Source: Allohoeflea poritis
GTDB taxonomy: Bacteria; Pseudomonadota; Alphaproteobacteria; Rhizobiales; Rhizobiaceae
NCBI RefSeq assembly: GCF_027889715.1
Contig: NZ_JAPJZH010000003.1
Coordinates: 62,001 to 126,000 of the forward strand
Direction: 5' to 3'
DNA: 64,000 nucleotides
In this document: positions 20,702 to 29,400 of the stretch, in pieces
How positions within the stretch are numbered: the stretch's first letter is position 1
How the letters are laid out: the number at the start of each line of letters is the position of its first letter
Notes under the pieces: generated by a model
Told to the model about the DNA's origin: nothing
Seen by the model: only the letters and a program-made list of their open reading frames with translations
Database searches by the model: none
Position numbers and translations under genes: made by a program

Positions 20702-21939
20702 ATGTGGAATCCGTTACCATCGAGCGGCTCGGCGCGCAGGGCGACGGCATCGCCACAATCAACGGCGAGGCGCTTTATGTCGGCTTCGCGCTGCCCGGCG
20801 AAACGGTGGCAATCAGGCGGACCGGCTCCAGGGGAGCGTTGGTATCGGTCGAAGAACCGTCATCGGCGCGCACCGATCCGCCCTGCCGCCATTTCGGGCC
20901 GCAAGGCGATAGATGCGGTGGATGCTCGCTTCAGCACTTGGACATAACAGCTTATAATGACTGGAAAAAACAGCTTGTGAACGACGCGCTTTCAGCGCGC
21001 GGCATCGATGCGGATATCAAAGCGCTAATCACCTGCCAACCCGGCAGCCGACGCCGCGCGGTCTTTTCGGCCCGTGCGGTCAAGAACGGTCTTGTCCTCG
21101 GCTTCAATCAGACGGGAACCCATATCATCGCGAGCATCGAGGAATGCGCGGTTCTTTCGCCGGCCATCGTCGCCGCCCTTCCCGGTCTTCGCAAGCTCGC
21201 AGGTATTCTTGCGCATGGCGGCAAGCCGTTCCGCATTCAGGTGCTTGAAAGCCTGACGGGCCTTGACGTGGCCGTCGACGGCATAGGCAAAATCCGTGAA
21301 AAGGCGCGACAGGACGCCATTGGGCAAGCGCTCACGCTCAGCTATGCGCGCCTGTCGCTCGGCACCGAGATCCTGGTGGAGGCCCGCAAGCCGGTCCTCA
21401 AATTTGCCGGCATCGACGTCTTGCCGCCGCCGACCGGCTTTGTGCAAGCCAGCACCGAGGCCCAGGAAGCGATGATCGACATCGTCGGCGCGCATCTGAA
21501 TGGTGCGAAAAGGATTGCCGATCTTTTTTCCGGTTGCGGCACGTTCGCCCTGCCGCTGGCCCGCCAGGCGGCGGTGGATGCGGCCGAGAACGACGGTGCA
21601 GCGCTCAAGGCGCTCGATCAGGCGGCCCGCCACACGCCCGGCCTGAAACCCGTGACGGTGGAGCGGCGTGACCTATTCCGGCGGCCGCTTTCGACTGCGG
21701 AGCTCAAGAAGACCGATGGCGTGGTTTTCGACCCGCCACGCGCCGGTGCGCAGGCGCAGGCACGCGAAATCGCGGCGTCCGGTGTTTCAAAAGTGGCGGC
21801 GGTCTCGTGCAATCCCGCGACGCTGGCGCGGGATCTGCGTATCCTTATCGATGGCGGCTTCAGGCTTGTCTCGGTTTTGCCGATCGACCAGTTTCTGTGG
21901 TCGCCGCATGTCGAGGCGATCGCCCTTCTTGAGCGTTAG
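20698..21939 (+). CDS. rlmD: 23S rRNA (uracil-5-)-methyltransferase RlmD-like
   Basis: A 413-residue class I RNA m5U methyltransferase of the RumA/RlmD family. The N-terminus is a TRAM-like domain; the [4Fe-4S] cluster cysteines are visible at C63, C73, C76 and C150. The catalytic domain has LFSGCGTFALPLAR and the nucleophile motif SCNPATLARD (C371). RlmD, RlmC and related enzymes cannot be told apart by eye, so the exact uridine is inferred. It overlaps tlyA by 4 bp and converges on the crotonase gene with 3 bp between stops. Confidence 0.9.
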   Translation: MNVESVTIERLGAQGDGIATINGEALYVGFALPGETVAIRRTGSRGALVSVEEPSSARTDPPCRHFGPQGDRCGGCSLQHLDITAYNDWKKQLVNDALSARGIDADIKALITCQPGSRRRAVFSARAVKNGLVLGFNQTGTHIIASIEECAVLSPAIVAALPGLRKLAGILAHGGKPFRIQVLESLTGLDVAVDGIGKIREKARQDAIGQALTLSYARLSLGTEILVEARKPVLKFAGIDVLPPPTGFVQASTEAQEAMIDIVGAHLNGAKRIADLFSGCGTFALPLARQAAVDAAENDGAALKALDQAARHTPGLKPVTVERRDLFRRPLSTAELKKTDGVVFDPPRAGAQAQAREIAASGVSKVAAVSCNPATLARDLRILIDGGFRLVSVLPIDQFLWSPHVEAIALLER

Positions 21940-21942
21940 CCC

Positions 21943-22716
21943 CTAAGCGCTTTTTTTCCGCGCCATGAAGGCTTCGAAGGCCGCCCGCGCTTCCGGCGAG
22001 GAAAGCCGCTCGCCGAACAGTGCCGATTCCTCCTCGATTCGGGCGACAATGGCCGAACGGTCGCCACGGCGCAGAAGGTCGCGGGCGAGCTGCATGGCCT
22101 GCGGCGGCTTGGACGCGATATTGGCTGCCGCCGCGAGAGTGACGCTTTCCAGCGCCTCTTCGCCGACGACCTGGTAGATCAGGCCGGCTTCGCGTGCCTC
22201 TTCGGCGGAAAACCCCGTGCCGGCGGCAAGCATGGCGAAGGCGCGCTGATAGCCCATCACGTCCGGTCCGAGCAGGCTGGAGCCGGCTTCCGGCAGAAGG
22301 GCCAGATCGACGAAGGGCGTGCGAAACTCCGAACGCGGCGTCGCAAATGTCAGATCGCAATGGAAGTGCATGGTCGTGCCGATACCGATCGCAAGACCGT
22401 CGACACCGGAGATCATCGGCTTCCTGACCGTGGCCAGCGCCTTGAGGAACTGGCCGACATGGCCCTCGCCGAGGCGGCCATTGATGGCATAGGACAGGAA
22501 GTCCTGCATGTCGTTGCCGGCCGTGAAGCAGCCTTCCGAGCCGAGGAAGACATGGACGCGCACATCGTCATCGGCGTCGCCGGCCCGCATCGCCTCGACC
22601 ATGATCCGGTACATGTCCTGGGTGATGGCGTTCTTCTTGTCCGGCCGGTTGAAACGCATGACCTGGACTGCGCCGCCATGCTCCGAAGGCCGCTCGACGA
22701 TGATATGTTCGCTCAC
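21943..22716 (-). CDS. Crotonase family protein, isomerase-like active site
   Basis: A 257-residue crotonase-fold protein beginning at a GTG (22714-22716) with AGGGAG upstream; a longer open frame to 22836 overlaps the upstream gene and is not conserved in character. The oxyanion-hole segment GCFTAGNDMQDFL is present. The two glutamates that catalyse hydration in classical enoyl-CoA hydratase are not: the first position reads GIGTTMHF, the second RTPFVDL. A glutamate occurs in LLPEAGSSLL, where delta3-delta2-enoyl-CoA isomerases keep theirs. I therefore favour an isomerase-like role in acyl-CoA degradation. It follows the acyl-CoA dehydrogenase by 14 bp. Confidence 0.85.
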   Translation of the reverse strand: MSEHIIVERPSEHGGAVQVMRFNRPDKKNAITQDMYRIMVEAMRAGDADDDVRVHVFLGSEGCFTAGNDMQDFLSYAINGRLGEGHVGQFLKALATVRKPMISGVDGLAIGIGTTMHFHCDLTFATPRSEFRTPFVDLALLPEAGSSLLGPDVMGYQRAFAMLAAGTGFSAEEAREAGLIYQVVGEEALESVTLAAAANIASKPPQAMQLARDLLRRGDRSAIVARIEEESALFGERLSSPEARAAFEAFMARKKSA

Positions 22717-22730
22717 GATGTTCTCCCTCG

Positions 22731-24521
22731 TTAGCCCAGCGCACTGCGTGCTTGAATGAGGCTCTGCGCGCCTTGTGTAACGGCATTGCGGAGCGCAGAT
22801 GTCTCTCCGAGCAGGTTCTCGGCGCAGAAACGGCAAAGCGCGATGCGTCCGTTCTCAAGCGCGTCACCGGTTTCGACCAGCGCGCCCTTGGCGAGATAAA
22901 CCGCACCGGATGTCAGGCCGAACAGGCGCTGATAGGGCGTCGCGCCGGCGAGCGCCTCCTGTATGCGACCGTCCTGCAGCGCCTGTAGCAGCCAGTCCGT
23001 CGCCGTTTCCAGATCGGCCAGTGCTTCGTCGAGCTTGTCCGCCGTCATGCCGAAATCGGGATTGTTCTTGCGGCCCACCTCGGCGGTGATCTCCCGGAGT
23101 TCGCCGATATAGCCCTTGACGTGCTCGCCGCCAGACTGCGGCAGTTTACGGGTCACGAGATCGATGGCCTGAATGCCGTTGGTGCCTTCATAGATGGGTG
23201 CAATGCGCGAGTCGCGCAGCAGCCGCGCGGCCCCCGTCTCCTCGATAAAGCCCATGCCGCCATGCACCTGGACACCGATGGAGGCCGCATCGACGCCGAT
23301 ATCAGTGGAAAATGCCTTGGCGATGGGCGTCAGCAGATTGGCGCGCTCGCGCCAGAATTTGGCGGCGTCGGCATCGCCGCGTCCCTCCGCGCTGTCAGCC
23401 ATGTCGATTGCATGGGCGCAGCTGAAGGCAATGGCGCGCGAGGCCTGCGCCAAGGATTTCATGGTGAGCAGATCGCGCTGGATATCCGGGTGTTCGATGA
23501 TGGGGCTCATGCCCTCGCCCTGCCAGCCGGGCGCCTTGCCCTGGGTGCGCTCATTGGCGTATTCCAGCGCCTTCTGATAGGCCGCCTCCGCAACGGCAAC
23601 GCCTTGAATGCCGACATTCAGGCGGGCGTTGTTCATCATGGTGAACATGCAGGCAAGGCCGCGGTTTTCCTCACCGATCAGCCAGCCGAGCGCGCCGGGT
23701 TCATCGCCGAACTTGCCGTCGCCATAGATCATCGTGCATGTCGGCGAACCGTGTATGCCGAGCTTGTGCTCGACGCTGTGACAGATCAAATCGTTGCGCG
23801 CACCGAGGCTTCCATCCGCGTTGACCAGGAATTTCGGCACCAGAAACAGGGAAATGCCCCTCGTTCCGGGCGGCGCGTCGGGCAGGCGCGCCAGCACCAG
23901 ATGGATGATGTTGTCGGCGAAATCGTGCTCGCCATAGGTGATGAAAATCTTCTGGCCGAAGATGCGGTAGGAACCGTCGCCGACCGGCTCAGCACGTGTC
24001 TTCAGAACGCCAAGATCGGAGCCGGCATGCGGTTCGGTCAGGTTCATGGTTCCGGTCCACTCGCCGGAAATCAGTTTCTCAAGGTAAATCTGCTTCAGTG
24101 TCTCGTCGGCATGCGCCTCGACGGCCTCCACGGCACCCATGGTCAATAGAGAGCACAGGCTGAAGGCCATGGAACTGGAATTCCACATCTCGCTGGTGGC
24201 GACGGAAAGCATGGTCGGCAGGCCCTGCCCGCCATAATCGGGCGTGCCCGTCAGGCTGTTCCAGCCGCCGTCAATCCAGTTGCGGTAGAGCCCGGCCCAT
24301 CCGGGCGGCGTCGTCACCACCCCGTCCTTGAGGGGCGTTCCCTTTTCACCCTCTTGCGCCAACGGCGCCACCTCTTCGGAGGCAAAGCGCCCGGCCTCGT
24401 TCAGGATGGCGTCGACAAGATCGTCCGTCAGATCGCCCAGATGTCCGGCATCGATCGCCGCCTGCAGGCCGGCGACGTGTTTGAGGGTAAATGCGATATC
24501 CTCTACGGGTGCGCGGTACAT
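22731..24521 (-). CDS. Acyl-CoA dehydrogenase (long form, DmdC/FadE-like)
   Basis: A 596-residue FAD enzyme that forms the 2,3 double bond of an acyl-CoA. It begins with the short acyl-CoA dehydrogenase N-terminal extension (MYRAPVEDIAFTLKHVAG), then the usual helical, beta and C-terminal helical domains. FAD/substrate motifs include MNLTEPHAGSDLG, and the catalytic glutamate lies in IAPIYEGTNGIQAIDL. This long form includes DmdC, the methylmercaptopropionyl-CoA dehydrogenase, and several fatty acyl-CoA dehydrogenases, so substrate is open. It forms an operon with the downstream crotonase, and a LiuR-like operator lies about 100 bp upstream. Confidence 0.93.
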   Translation of the reverse strand: MYRAPVEDIAFTLKHVAGLQAAIDAGHLGDLTDDLVDAILNEAGRFASEEVAPLAQEGEKGTPLKDGVVTTPPGWAGLYRNWIDGGWNSLTGTPDYGGQGLPTMLSVATSEMWNSSSMAFSLCSLLTMGAVEAVEAHADETLKQIYLEKLISGEWTGTMNLTEPHAGSDLGVLKTRAEPVGDGSYRIFGQKIFITYGEHDFADNIIHLVLARLPDAPPGTRGISLFLVPKFLVNADGSLGARNDLICHSVEHKLGIHGSPTCTMIYGDGKFGDEPGALGWLIGEENRGLACMFTMMNNARLNVGIQGVAVAEAAYQKALEYANERTQGKAPGWQGEGMSPIIEHPDIQRDLLTMKSLAQASRAIAFSCAHAIDMADSAEGRGDADAAKFWRERANLLTPIAKAFSTDIGVDAASIGVQVHGGMGFIEETGAARLLRDSRIAPIYEGTNGIQAIDLVTRKLPQSGGEHVKGYIGELREITAEVGRKNNPDFGMTADKLDEALADLETATDWLLQALQDGRIQEALAGATPYQRLFGLTSGAVYLAKGALVETGDALENGRIALCRFCAENLLGETSALRNAVTQGAQSLIQARSALG

Positions 24522-24620
24522 GTCGCTCGATCCTTCTTTGGAAATTTGCCGATGCCAAAACAGCAGGCTTCAGCGGCCCTGTCCATCCTGAACAGACCTC
24601 CAGTGACCTTTAAGGTGATT

Positions 24621-24636
24621 TTTACGTAAACGTCAA
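24621..24636. promoter_or_regulatory. LiuR-like operator upstream of acyl-CoA dehydrogenase
   Basis: The sequence TTTACGTAAACGTCAA (reverse complement TTGACGTTTACGTAAA) has two ACGT cores separated by two A residues, on a two-fold axis. From memory it matches the operator type reported for MerR-family LiuR, which controls branched-chain amino acid and fatty acid breakdown in proteobacteria. It is centred about 105 bp before the acyl-CoA dehydrogenase ATG in an AT-rich part of the gap. No liuR gene is in the window. Confidence 0.5.
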
Positions 24637-24734
24637 TTAAATTCAGCAAGGTTGAACAATCTCCGACGCATAGTCCCCTGCCCCGTTGAGCACCGGTCTG
24701 AAGCCTGCTATCTGCGCAGCGAACGGGTGCAGAT

Positions 24735-25706
24735 ATGACCATACTGAGCATCGCACAGAACGAGGACCGCGCGCGCAAGGATGCGTGCGGGATCCTGTCG
24801 GAGGGCGGCCTCGTCGCCCTGCCGACGGAGACCGTCTACGGCCTTGCCGCCGATGCCACCAACGGAGAAGCGGTGGCGCGCATATTCGAGGCCAAGGGCC
24901 GGCCGCGCTTCAACCCGCTTATCTGCCACATGAGCGGCATCGCCATGGCCCGGCGCTATGTGGAGTTCAATGCGATGGCGGAACGCCTTGCCGAAACCTT
25001 CTGGCCAGGCCCGCTGACGCTCGTATTGCCGCTGAAAGCGGACGCCGCCATTCATCCGCTGGCCTGCGCCGGCCTCGATACGCTTGCGGTCAGGGTCCCG
25101 ACGGGTTTTGCGCAAGGTCTGATCGCCGAATTCGACAGACCGCTCGCGGCGCCCAGCGCCAACACGTCCGGCAAGGTGAGTTCCACCACGGCGGATCATG
25201 TCGCGGCCGATCTCGGCAACAGGGTGCGGCTGATCCTCGATGGCGGTCCGGCGGCGATCGGGCTTGAGTCGACCATTGTGAAGCCGACAAAGACCGGGAT
25301 CGAACTCCTGCGGCCCGGCGGTCTTGCGGCAGCGGAAATCGAGGCGGCCAGCGGCATGCGCCTCACGCGGTCGACAGAAGCCGCACCGGCCATCGAAGCG
25401 CCCGGCATGCTGCGCTCGCACTATGCGCCCGGCGCGCATCTGCGCATCAATGCGCAGACGGCGGCGGCGGGCGACGCGGTCATCACCTTTGCCGGCAAAG
25501 CCATCCCCGGCGACGAGCATGCATCGATCGTGCTCGACCTGTCGCCTTCCGGAAATCTGCGCGAGGCGGCGGCCAATCTGTTCGACTTCATGAAGCGCGC
25601 CGACACGGCCGCCCGGAATCAAATCGTCGTCGCACCGATCCCGAAAGAAGGGCTCGGAGAAGCGATCAACGACCGGCTGGAACGGGCAGCGGCGCCGCGA
25701 GTTTAG
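24735..25706 (+). CDS. tsaC: L-threonylcarbamoyladenylate synthase (Sua5 long form)
   Basis: Makes threonylcarbamoyl-AMP from threonine, bicarbonate and ATP, the first step of t6A37 tRNA modification. The YrdC domain occupies about residues 1-200, with LPTETVYGLAADATN, KGRPRFNPLICHM and the SANTSGKVS loop. The C-terminal Sua5 domain follows (from about 215; MLRSHYAPGAHLRIN). At 323 residues it is the two-domain Sua5 form rather than the short TsaC. It is divergent from the acyl-CoA dehydrogenase and lies just before the low-GC patch. Confidence 0.94.
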   Translation: MTILSIAQNEDRARKDACGILSEGGLVALPTETVYGLAADATNGEAVARIFEAKGRPRFNPLICHMSGIAMARRYVEFNAMAERLAETFWPGPLTLVLPLKADAAIHPLACAGLDTLAVRVPTGFAQGLIAEFDRPLAAPSANTSGKVSSTTADHVAADLGNRVRLILDGGPAAIGLESTIVKPTKTGIELLRPGGLAAAEIEAASGMRLTRSTEAAPAIEAPGMLRSHYAPGAHLRINAQTAAAGDAVITFAGKAIPGDEHASIVLDLSPSGNLREAAANLFDFMKRADTAARNQIVVAPIPKEGLGEAINDRLERAAAPRV

Positions 25707-25879
25707 TAAAATGAAACGCCGATGCCGGGCAGAAGTCGGATAGAGCGATGATGGTGAGCGATGTTACGCGGATAATCCGGTACCCGCTTGAATTTTGAAG
25801 ACGCCAACGGCGATAGGCAAACACAATCGACTTCAGAAATGGTGCGCTGGCAGCTGATTGAAACCGAAAACCAACGAGT

Positions 25880-26296
25880 TTATTGAAAATTGTCGGCCAT
25901 CAGTTCACACAACCCCTGCGGGCTTTCAATACTTTCTCGTTTGGAAATATCGCATTCCAAATAAATCGGTTCATGTCCGAATGGCCCTGATGAACCCTTA
26001 TATTTTTTACCTTCGTATTTGATGTACAATGTGTAATTGCTGAAATGGTCTGCGCCAAGCATTACGAATAATTCCGTATGTGCTATTGGCCCAATCTGGA
26101 AAGCTCCCGATTCATCAGATTTCGCCCATTTTGTATCTCCGCGAAATGCGGCCAACTCCACTTCCACATCCGCCAGTACCTTGTCTCCGTCCTTGACCGT
26201 ACCGACAATCAAGGGAGCAATGTATGTGATGTGAGGCAGCGGCACGATGCATCCAGACAGCACCGTACAGGAGATTACCAATGCTAGTCTTCGCAC
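25880..26296 (-). CDS. Hypothetical lipoprotein with a possible carboxypeptidase-regulatory-like fold
   Basis: A 138-residue predicted lipoprotein: MRRLALVISCTVLSGC gives a lipobox cysteine at residue 16. The mature part has VGTVKDGDKVLADVEVELAAF, then KSDESGAFQIGPIAHTEL and a tyrosine-rich IKYEGKKYKG stretch. That pattern (modifiable-loop beta-sandwich with a GxF motif) recalls carboxypeptidase-regulatory-like domains, but I do not recognise the exact family. The gene and its flanks are clearly more AT-rich than neighbours, which suggests recent acquisition. It may stand alone. Confidence 0.7.
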   Translation of the reverse strand: MRRLALVISCTVLSGCIVPLPHITYIAPLIVGTVKDGDKVLADVEVELAAFRGDTKWAKSDESGAFQIGPIAHTELFVMLGADHFSNYTLYIKYEGKKYKGSSGPFGHEPIYLECDISKRESIESPQGLCELMADNFQ

Positions 26297-26470
26297 GACG
26301 ATGGCTTTTGCCTCCGGAGTTCATTTATAGAACCAAAGCAGCGTTACTATGTTTTTCGCGTCTCCGAGCAGACAGGCCAACCAACTCCTACTTTTCGGGT
26401 CTGGCATCAATTGACGATCTGCAAGCAGAAGCGGATTTGCTTACAGCGTTGGTCTTTAATTCCGTAATGC

Positions 26471-27520
26471 CTACCGCAATCCCTCATTGATGCTGTTGAG
26501 AACACGGCTGCCGGGGCACAGCTCGTCCTTGCCCAGGCTGTTCAGCGGCTTGGGGGCAAGTTCCAGGGTGTGGTTGAGGTCCTGCGAGTTCGGGTCGATA
26601 TAGAGAAGCCCGGTCAGAACCTTTCCGGTTTCATTGGCCGACTGAAGCGCGATCAGAGCGCTTTCGCGGCTGTCGGCCTTGTAGTCCTTGCTCGCCTTGT
26701 GCAGATGGATGATCGAACCGTCATGCAATGTCACCGCCTGGCTCGATCCCTCCTTGTATTGCGTGCGGATCTCTTCGCGCATCGGCACGAAATCCAGCGG
26801 CATCACCTCAAGATTATCGCGCGTGGCGGCATAGCTTTTCGTGGAACCGACATTGTTCGCGAAGGTCACGCAAGGCGATACGACATCGATGAACGCAAAG
26901 CCCTTATGCGCCATGGCGGCGCGGATCAGCGGCTCCAGCTGCTCCTTGTCGCCGGAAAAGCTGCGCGCGACGAAACTCGCCCCTTGCAAGACGGCGAGAC
27001 TGGCAAGATCGATGCCGTCAAACTGGTTCTTCACCCCGGATTTGCCGACCGATCCAAGATCGGCGGTCGCGCTGTCCTGTCCCTTGGTCAATCCGTAACA
27101 GCCATTATTGGCCACGATATAGGTCATGTTGACGTTGCGCCGGATCAGGTGGACGAACTGGCCCATCCCGATGGATGCGGTGTCGCCGTCGCCCGATATG
27201 CCAAGATAGATGAGGTCCCGGTTGGCGACGCTGGCGCCTGTCGCGACGGACGGCATGCGCCCGTGCACGGAATTGAATCCGTGGCTCCTGCCCAGAAAGT
27301 ATGTGGGCGTCTTGGAAGAACAGCCGATGCCGGACAGTTTGGCGATGCGGTGGGGCGGTATCGCGGACAAAAAACAGGCGTTTCGGATTGCCGCCGAAAT
27401 GCTGTCATGACCGCATCCCGCGCAAAGCGTCGAGACCGCGCCATCATAATCGGCAACCGTGTAGCCCAGCTCGTTCTCCGGCAGACTCGGGTGACGGAAT
27501 TTCGGCTTGTAATAGGACAT
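26471..27520 (-). CDS. korB: 2-oxoacid:ferredoxin oxidoreductase, beta subunit
   Basis: The thiamine-diphosphate and [4Fe-4S] subunit of a 2-oxoacid:acceptor oxidoreductase, which decarboxylates a 2-oxoacid to its acyl-CoA with ferredoxin-level electrons. The 349-residue protein has all four cluster cysteines: LCAGCGHD (C33, C36), GIGCSSK (C67) and SPCVTFANN (C217). The thiamine motif runs from SGDGDTASIGMGQ to VANNGCYGLTKGQ. Its start shares a base with the korA stop (TAATG at 27518-27522), so the subunits are coupled. 2-oxoglutarate is the usual substrate of this form, but pyruvate or aryl/branched oxoacids cannot be excluded. Confidence 0.92.
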   Translation of the reverse strand: MSYYKPKFRHPSLPENELGYTVADYDGAVSTLCAGCGHDSISAAIRNACFLSAIPPHRIAKLSGIGCSSKTPTYFLGRSHGFNSVHGRMPSVATGASVANRDLIYLGISGDGDTASIGMGQFVHLIRRNVNMTYIVANNGCYGLTKGQDSATADLGSVGKSGVKNQFDGIDLASLAVLQGASFVARSFSGDKEQLEPLIRAAMAHKGFAFIDVVSPCVTFANNVGSTKSYAATRDNLEVMPLDFVPMREEIRTQYKEGSSQAVTLHDGSIIHLHKASKDYKADSRESALIALQSANETGKVLTGLLYIDPNSQDLNHTLELAPKPLNSLGKDELCPGSRVLNSINEGLR

Positions 27521-29400
27521 TACGTGGTCTCCGGATGCAGCGCGACGACTTCGGCGCTGGTGGTCTTGAGCGCCTGACGGATCTGGTCGGCGATCGTGCG
27601 TGCAGTGATGGGCGTTCCCGAGTAGTTCAGGACCGACGTCAGTTTGTCAGGCGCGATATGGCATTCGTTCATGATGAGCTGGCGCATCTGGCCGTCGCGA
27701 TTTTGCTCAATCACGAAGACGATGTCGTGCTCATGAACGAACATGTCGAGGCTTTGGTGAAACGGAAAGGCGCGAATGCGCATGACATCGATGGGGTATC
27801 CCTCGGCGGCCAGTATCTCGACCGCTTCATATGATGGCGAAGCCGAGGTGCCGAAGAAGAGCGCGCCGAGTTTCAGTTTGGTCTTCGGCTTCTTGACCGG
27901 GATCGGATCATGGACCTTGGGAACCGGGACATAGGATTTGGCGGTCTCGAACTTGCGCAAGAGCCGGTCGACGTTCCGGACATAGTCCTCGCCCTTTTCC
28001 GAATAGACCGCCATTTCGTTCTTTGAGGAGCCCCTGGTGAAGAAAGCGCCCTTGTCCGGATGGGTGCCGGGCAATGTGCGGTAGCAGATCCCGTCGCCAT
28101 CCACGTCGAGATAGCGGCCCCAGCTCTCCGCCTCTTCCAGCGCCTTCGCGTTCAGGACCTTCCCGCGGTTCATTTCATAATCGTCGTCCCACTCAAGCGG
28201 CGGAGACATCCAGTCATTCATGCCGAGATCAAGGTCCGACATCATGATCACCGGCGTCTGCAACTGCTCCGCAAGATCGAACGCCTGGACGGTCATGTCG
28301 AAGCATTCGCGCGGCGTCGCCGGAAAGAGCAGCACATGTTTCGTGTCGCCATGGCTGGCATAGGCGGCGGCGAGAATGTCCGACTGCTGGCTGCGGGTCG
28401 GCATGCCGGTCGACGGCCCGGACCTCTGGACGTCGATGAGCACCACCGGGACTTCCGCGAAATAGGCAAGGCCCAGGAACTCGCTCATCAGCGACAGGCC
28501 GGGTCCCGAGGTGGCGGTGAAGGCCCGCGCGCCATTCCAACTGGCGCCGACGACAATGCCCATTGCCGCCAGTTCATCCTCGGCCTGCAGGATCGCGAAG
28601 TTCCGCTTGCCGGTGCCCGGATCGATGCGCATGCGTTCCGCATATTTGGAGAAGGCATCGACCACGGATGTCGACGGGGTTATCGGATACCATGCGGCAA
28701 CGGTTGCACCGCCGTAAATTGCGCCAAGGGCGGCGGCGGTGTTCCCGTTCATCAGGATGTGCTGGCTTTCGCGTATATGCGGCGCTTCGTTGATGCTCGG
28801 ATCCAGACGGATCGGCAGCGGACATTTGAAATGGTCCTGGGCGAACTGATAGCCCATCTCGAGCGCGTGCACATTGGGCATGATCAGCTTTTCCTTGCCC
28901 TTGAACTGGTCGCTCAGAAGATCCTTGAGGATCGAGAAATTGATGTCCAGGAGCGCCGCCATTGCACCCACATAAACGACGTTCTTCAAAAGCTGCTGCA
29001 GGCGCGCGACCTTGAATTCGCGCATGCACATTTCCGTCAGCGGGACGCCGAAATAGCTGATGTCGTCGCGTTTGAGATGCGGCGCCAGCGGCCGTGTGGA
29101 ATCGTAGACGAAGTAACCGCCGGGCTCGACGCTGGCGACGTCGTCTTCCATCGTTTGCGGATTGACGCACAGCATCAGGTCGACGCCGCCGCGACGGCCC
29201 AGATAGCCCTTGGAGCTGACTCTGACCTCATACCAGGTCGGAAGGCCCTGGATGTTGGACGGAAAGATATTGCGCGGGCTGACGGGAACGCCCATGCGAA
29301 AGATCGCCTTGGCGAACAGGTGGTTGGCCGAAGCCGAACCGGTGCCGTTCACATTGGCGAACTTGACCACGAAATCGTTGACGCCCTTGATCTGCTTCAT
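27520..29400 (-). CDS. korA: 2-oxoacid:acceptor oxidoreductase, fused gamma-alpha subunit
   Basis: A 626-residue fusion: residues about 1-195 are the CoA-binding gamma domain (KFANVNGTGSASANHLFAKA, SSKGYLGRRGGVDLML), and from about 215 comes the alpha domain with WYPITPSTSVVDAF and QAEDELAAMGIVVGASWNGA. Together with KorB it forms the 2-oxoacid decarboxylating complex. The start is the ATG at 29400, which overlaps the preceding gene's stop as ATGA; the frame stays open further upstream to 29721, but only inside the neighbouring gene. The korC-korA-korB order and tight overlaps point to one complex with a dedicated electron partner. Confidence 0.92.
   Translation of the reverse strand: MKQIKGVNDFVVKFANVNGTGSASANHLFAKAIFRMGVPVSPRNIFPSNIQGLPTWYEVRVSSKGYLGRRGGVDLMLCVNPQTMEDDVASVEPGGYFVYDSTRPLAPHLKRDDISYFGVPLTEMCMREFKVARLQQLLKNVVYVGAMAALLDINFSILKDLLSDQFKGKEKLIMPNVHALEMGYQFAQDHFKCPLPIRLDPSINEAPHIRESQHILMNGNTAAALGAIYGGATVAAWYPITPSTSVVDAFSKYAERMRIDPGTGKRNFAILQAEDELAAMGIVVGASWNGARAFTATSGPGLSLMSEFLGLAYFAEVPVVLIDVQRSGPSTGMPTRSQQSDILAAAYASHGDTKHVLLFPATPRECFDMTVQAFDLAEQLQTPVIMMSDLDLGMNDWMSPPLEWDDDYEMNRGKVLNAKALEEAESWGRYLDVDGDGICYRTLPGTHPDKGAFFTRGSSKNEMAVYSEKGEDYVRNVDRLLRKFETAKSYVPVPKVHDPIPVKKPKTKLKLGALFFGTSASPSYEAVEILAAEGYPIDVMRIRAFPFHQSLDMFVHEHDIVFVIEQNRDGQMRQLIMNECHIAPDKLTSVLNYSGTPITARTIADQIRQALKTTSAEVVALHPETT

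Noticed and set aside
22731-24521. A specific DmdC role for the long acyl-CoA dehydrogenase
   Set aside because: Length and N-terminal extension fit DmdC but also other long acyl-CoA dehydrogenases, and the partner crotonase lacks the hydratase residues expected for DmdD.
26281-26490. 69-codon open frame in the low-GC gap
   Set aside because: It overlaps the korB stop and the lipoprotein start region, has no ribosome site and reads as unrelated residues.
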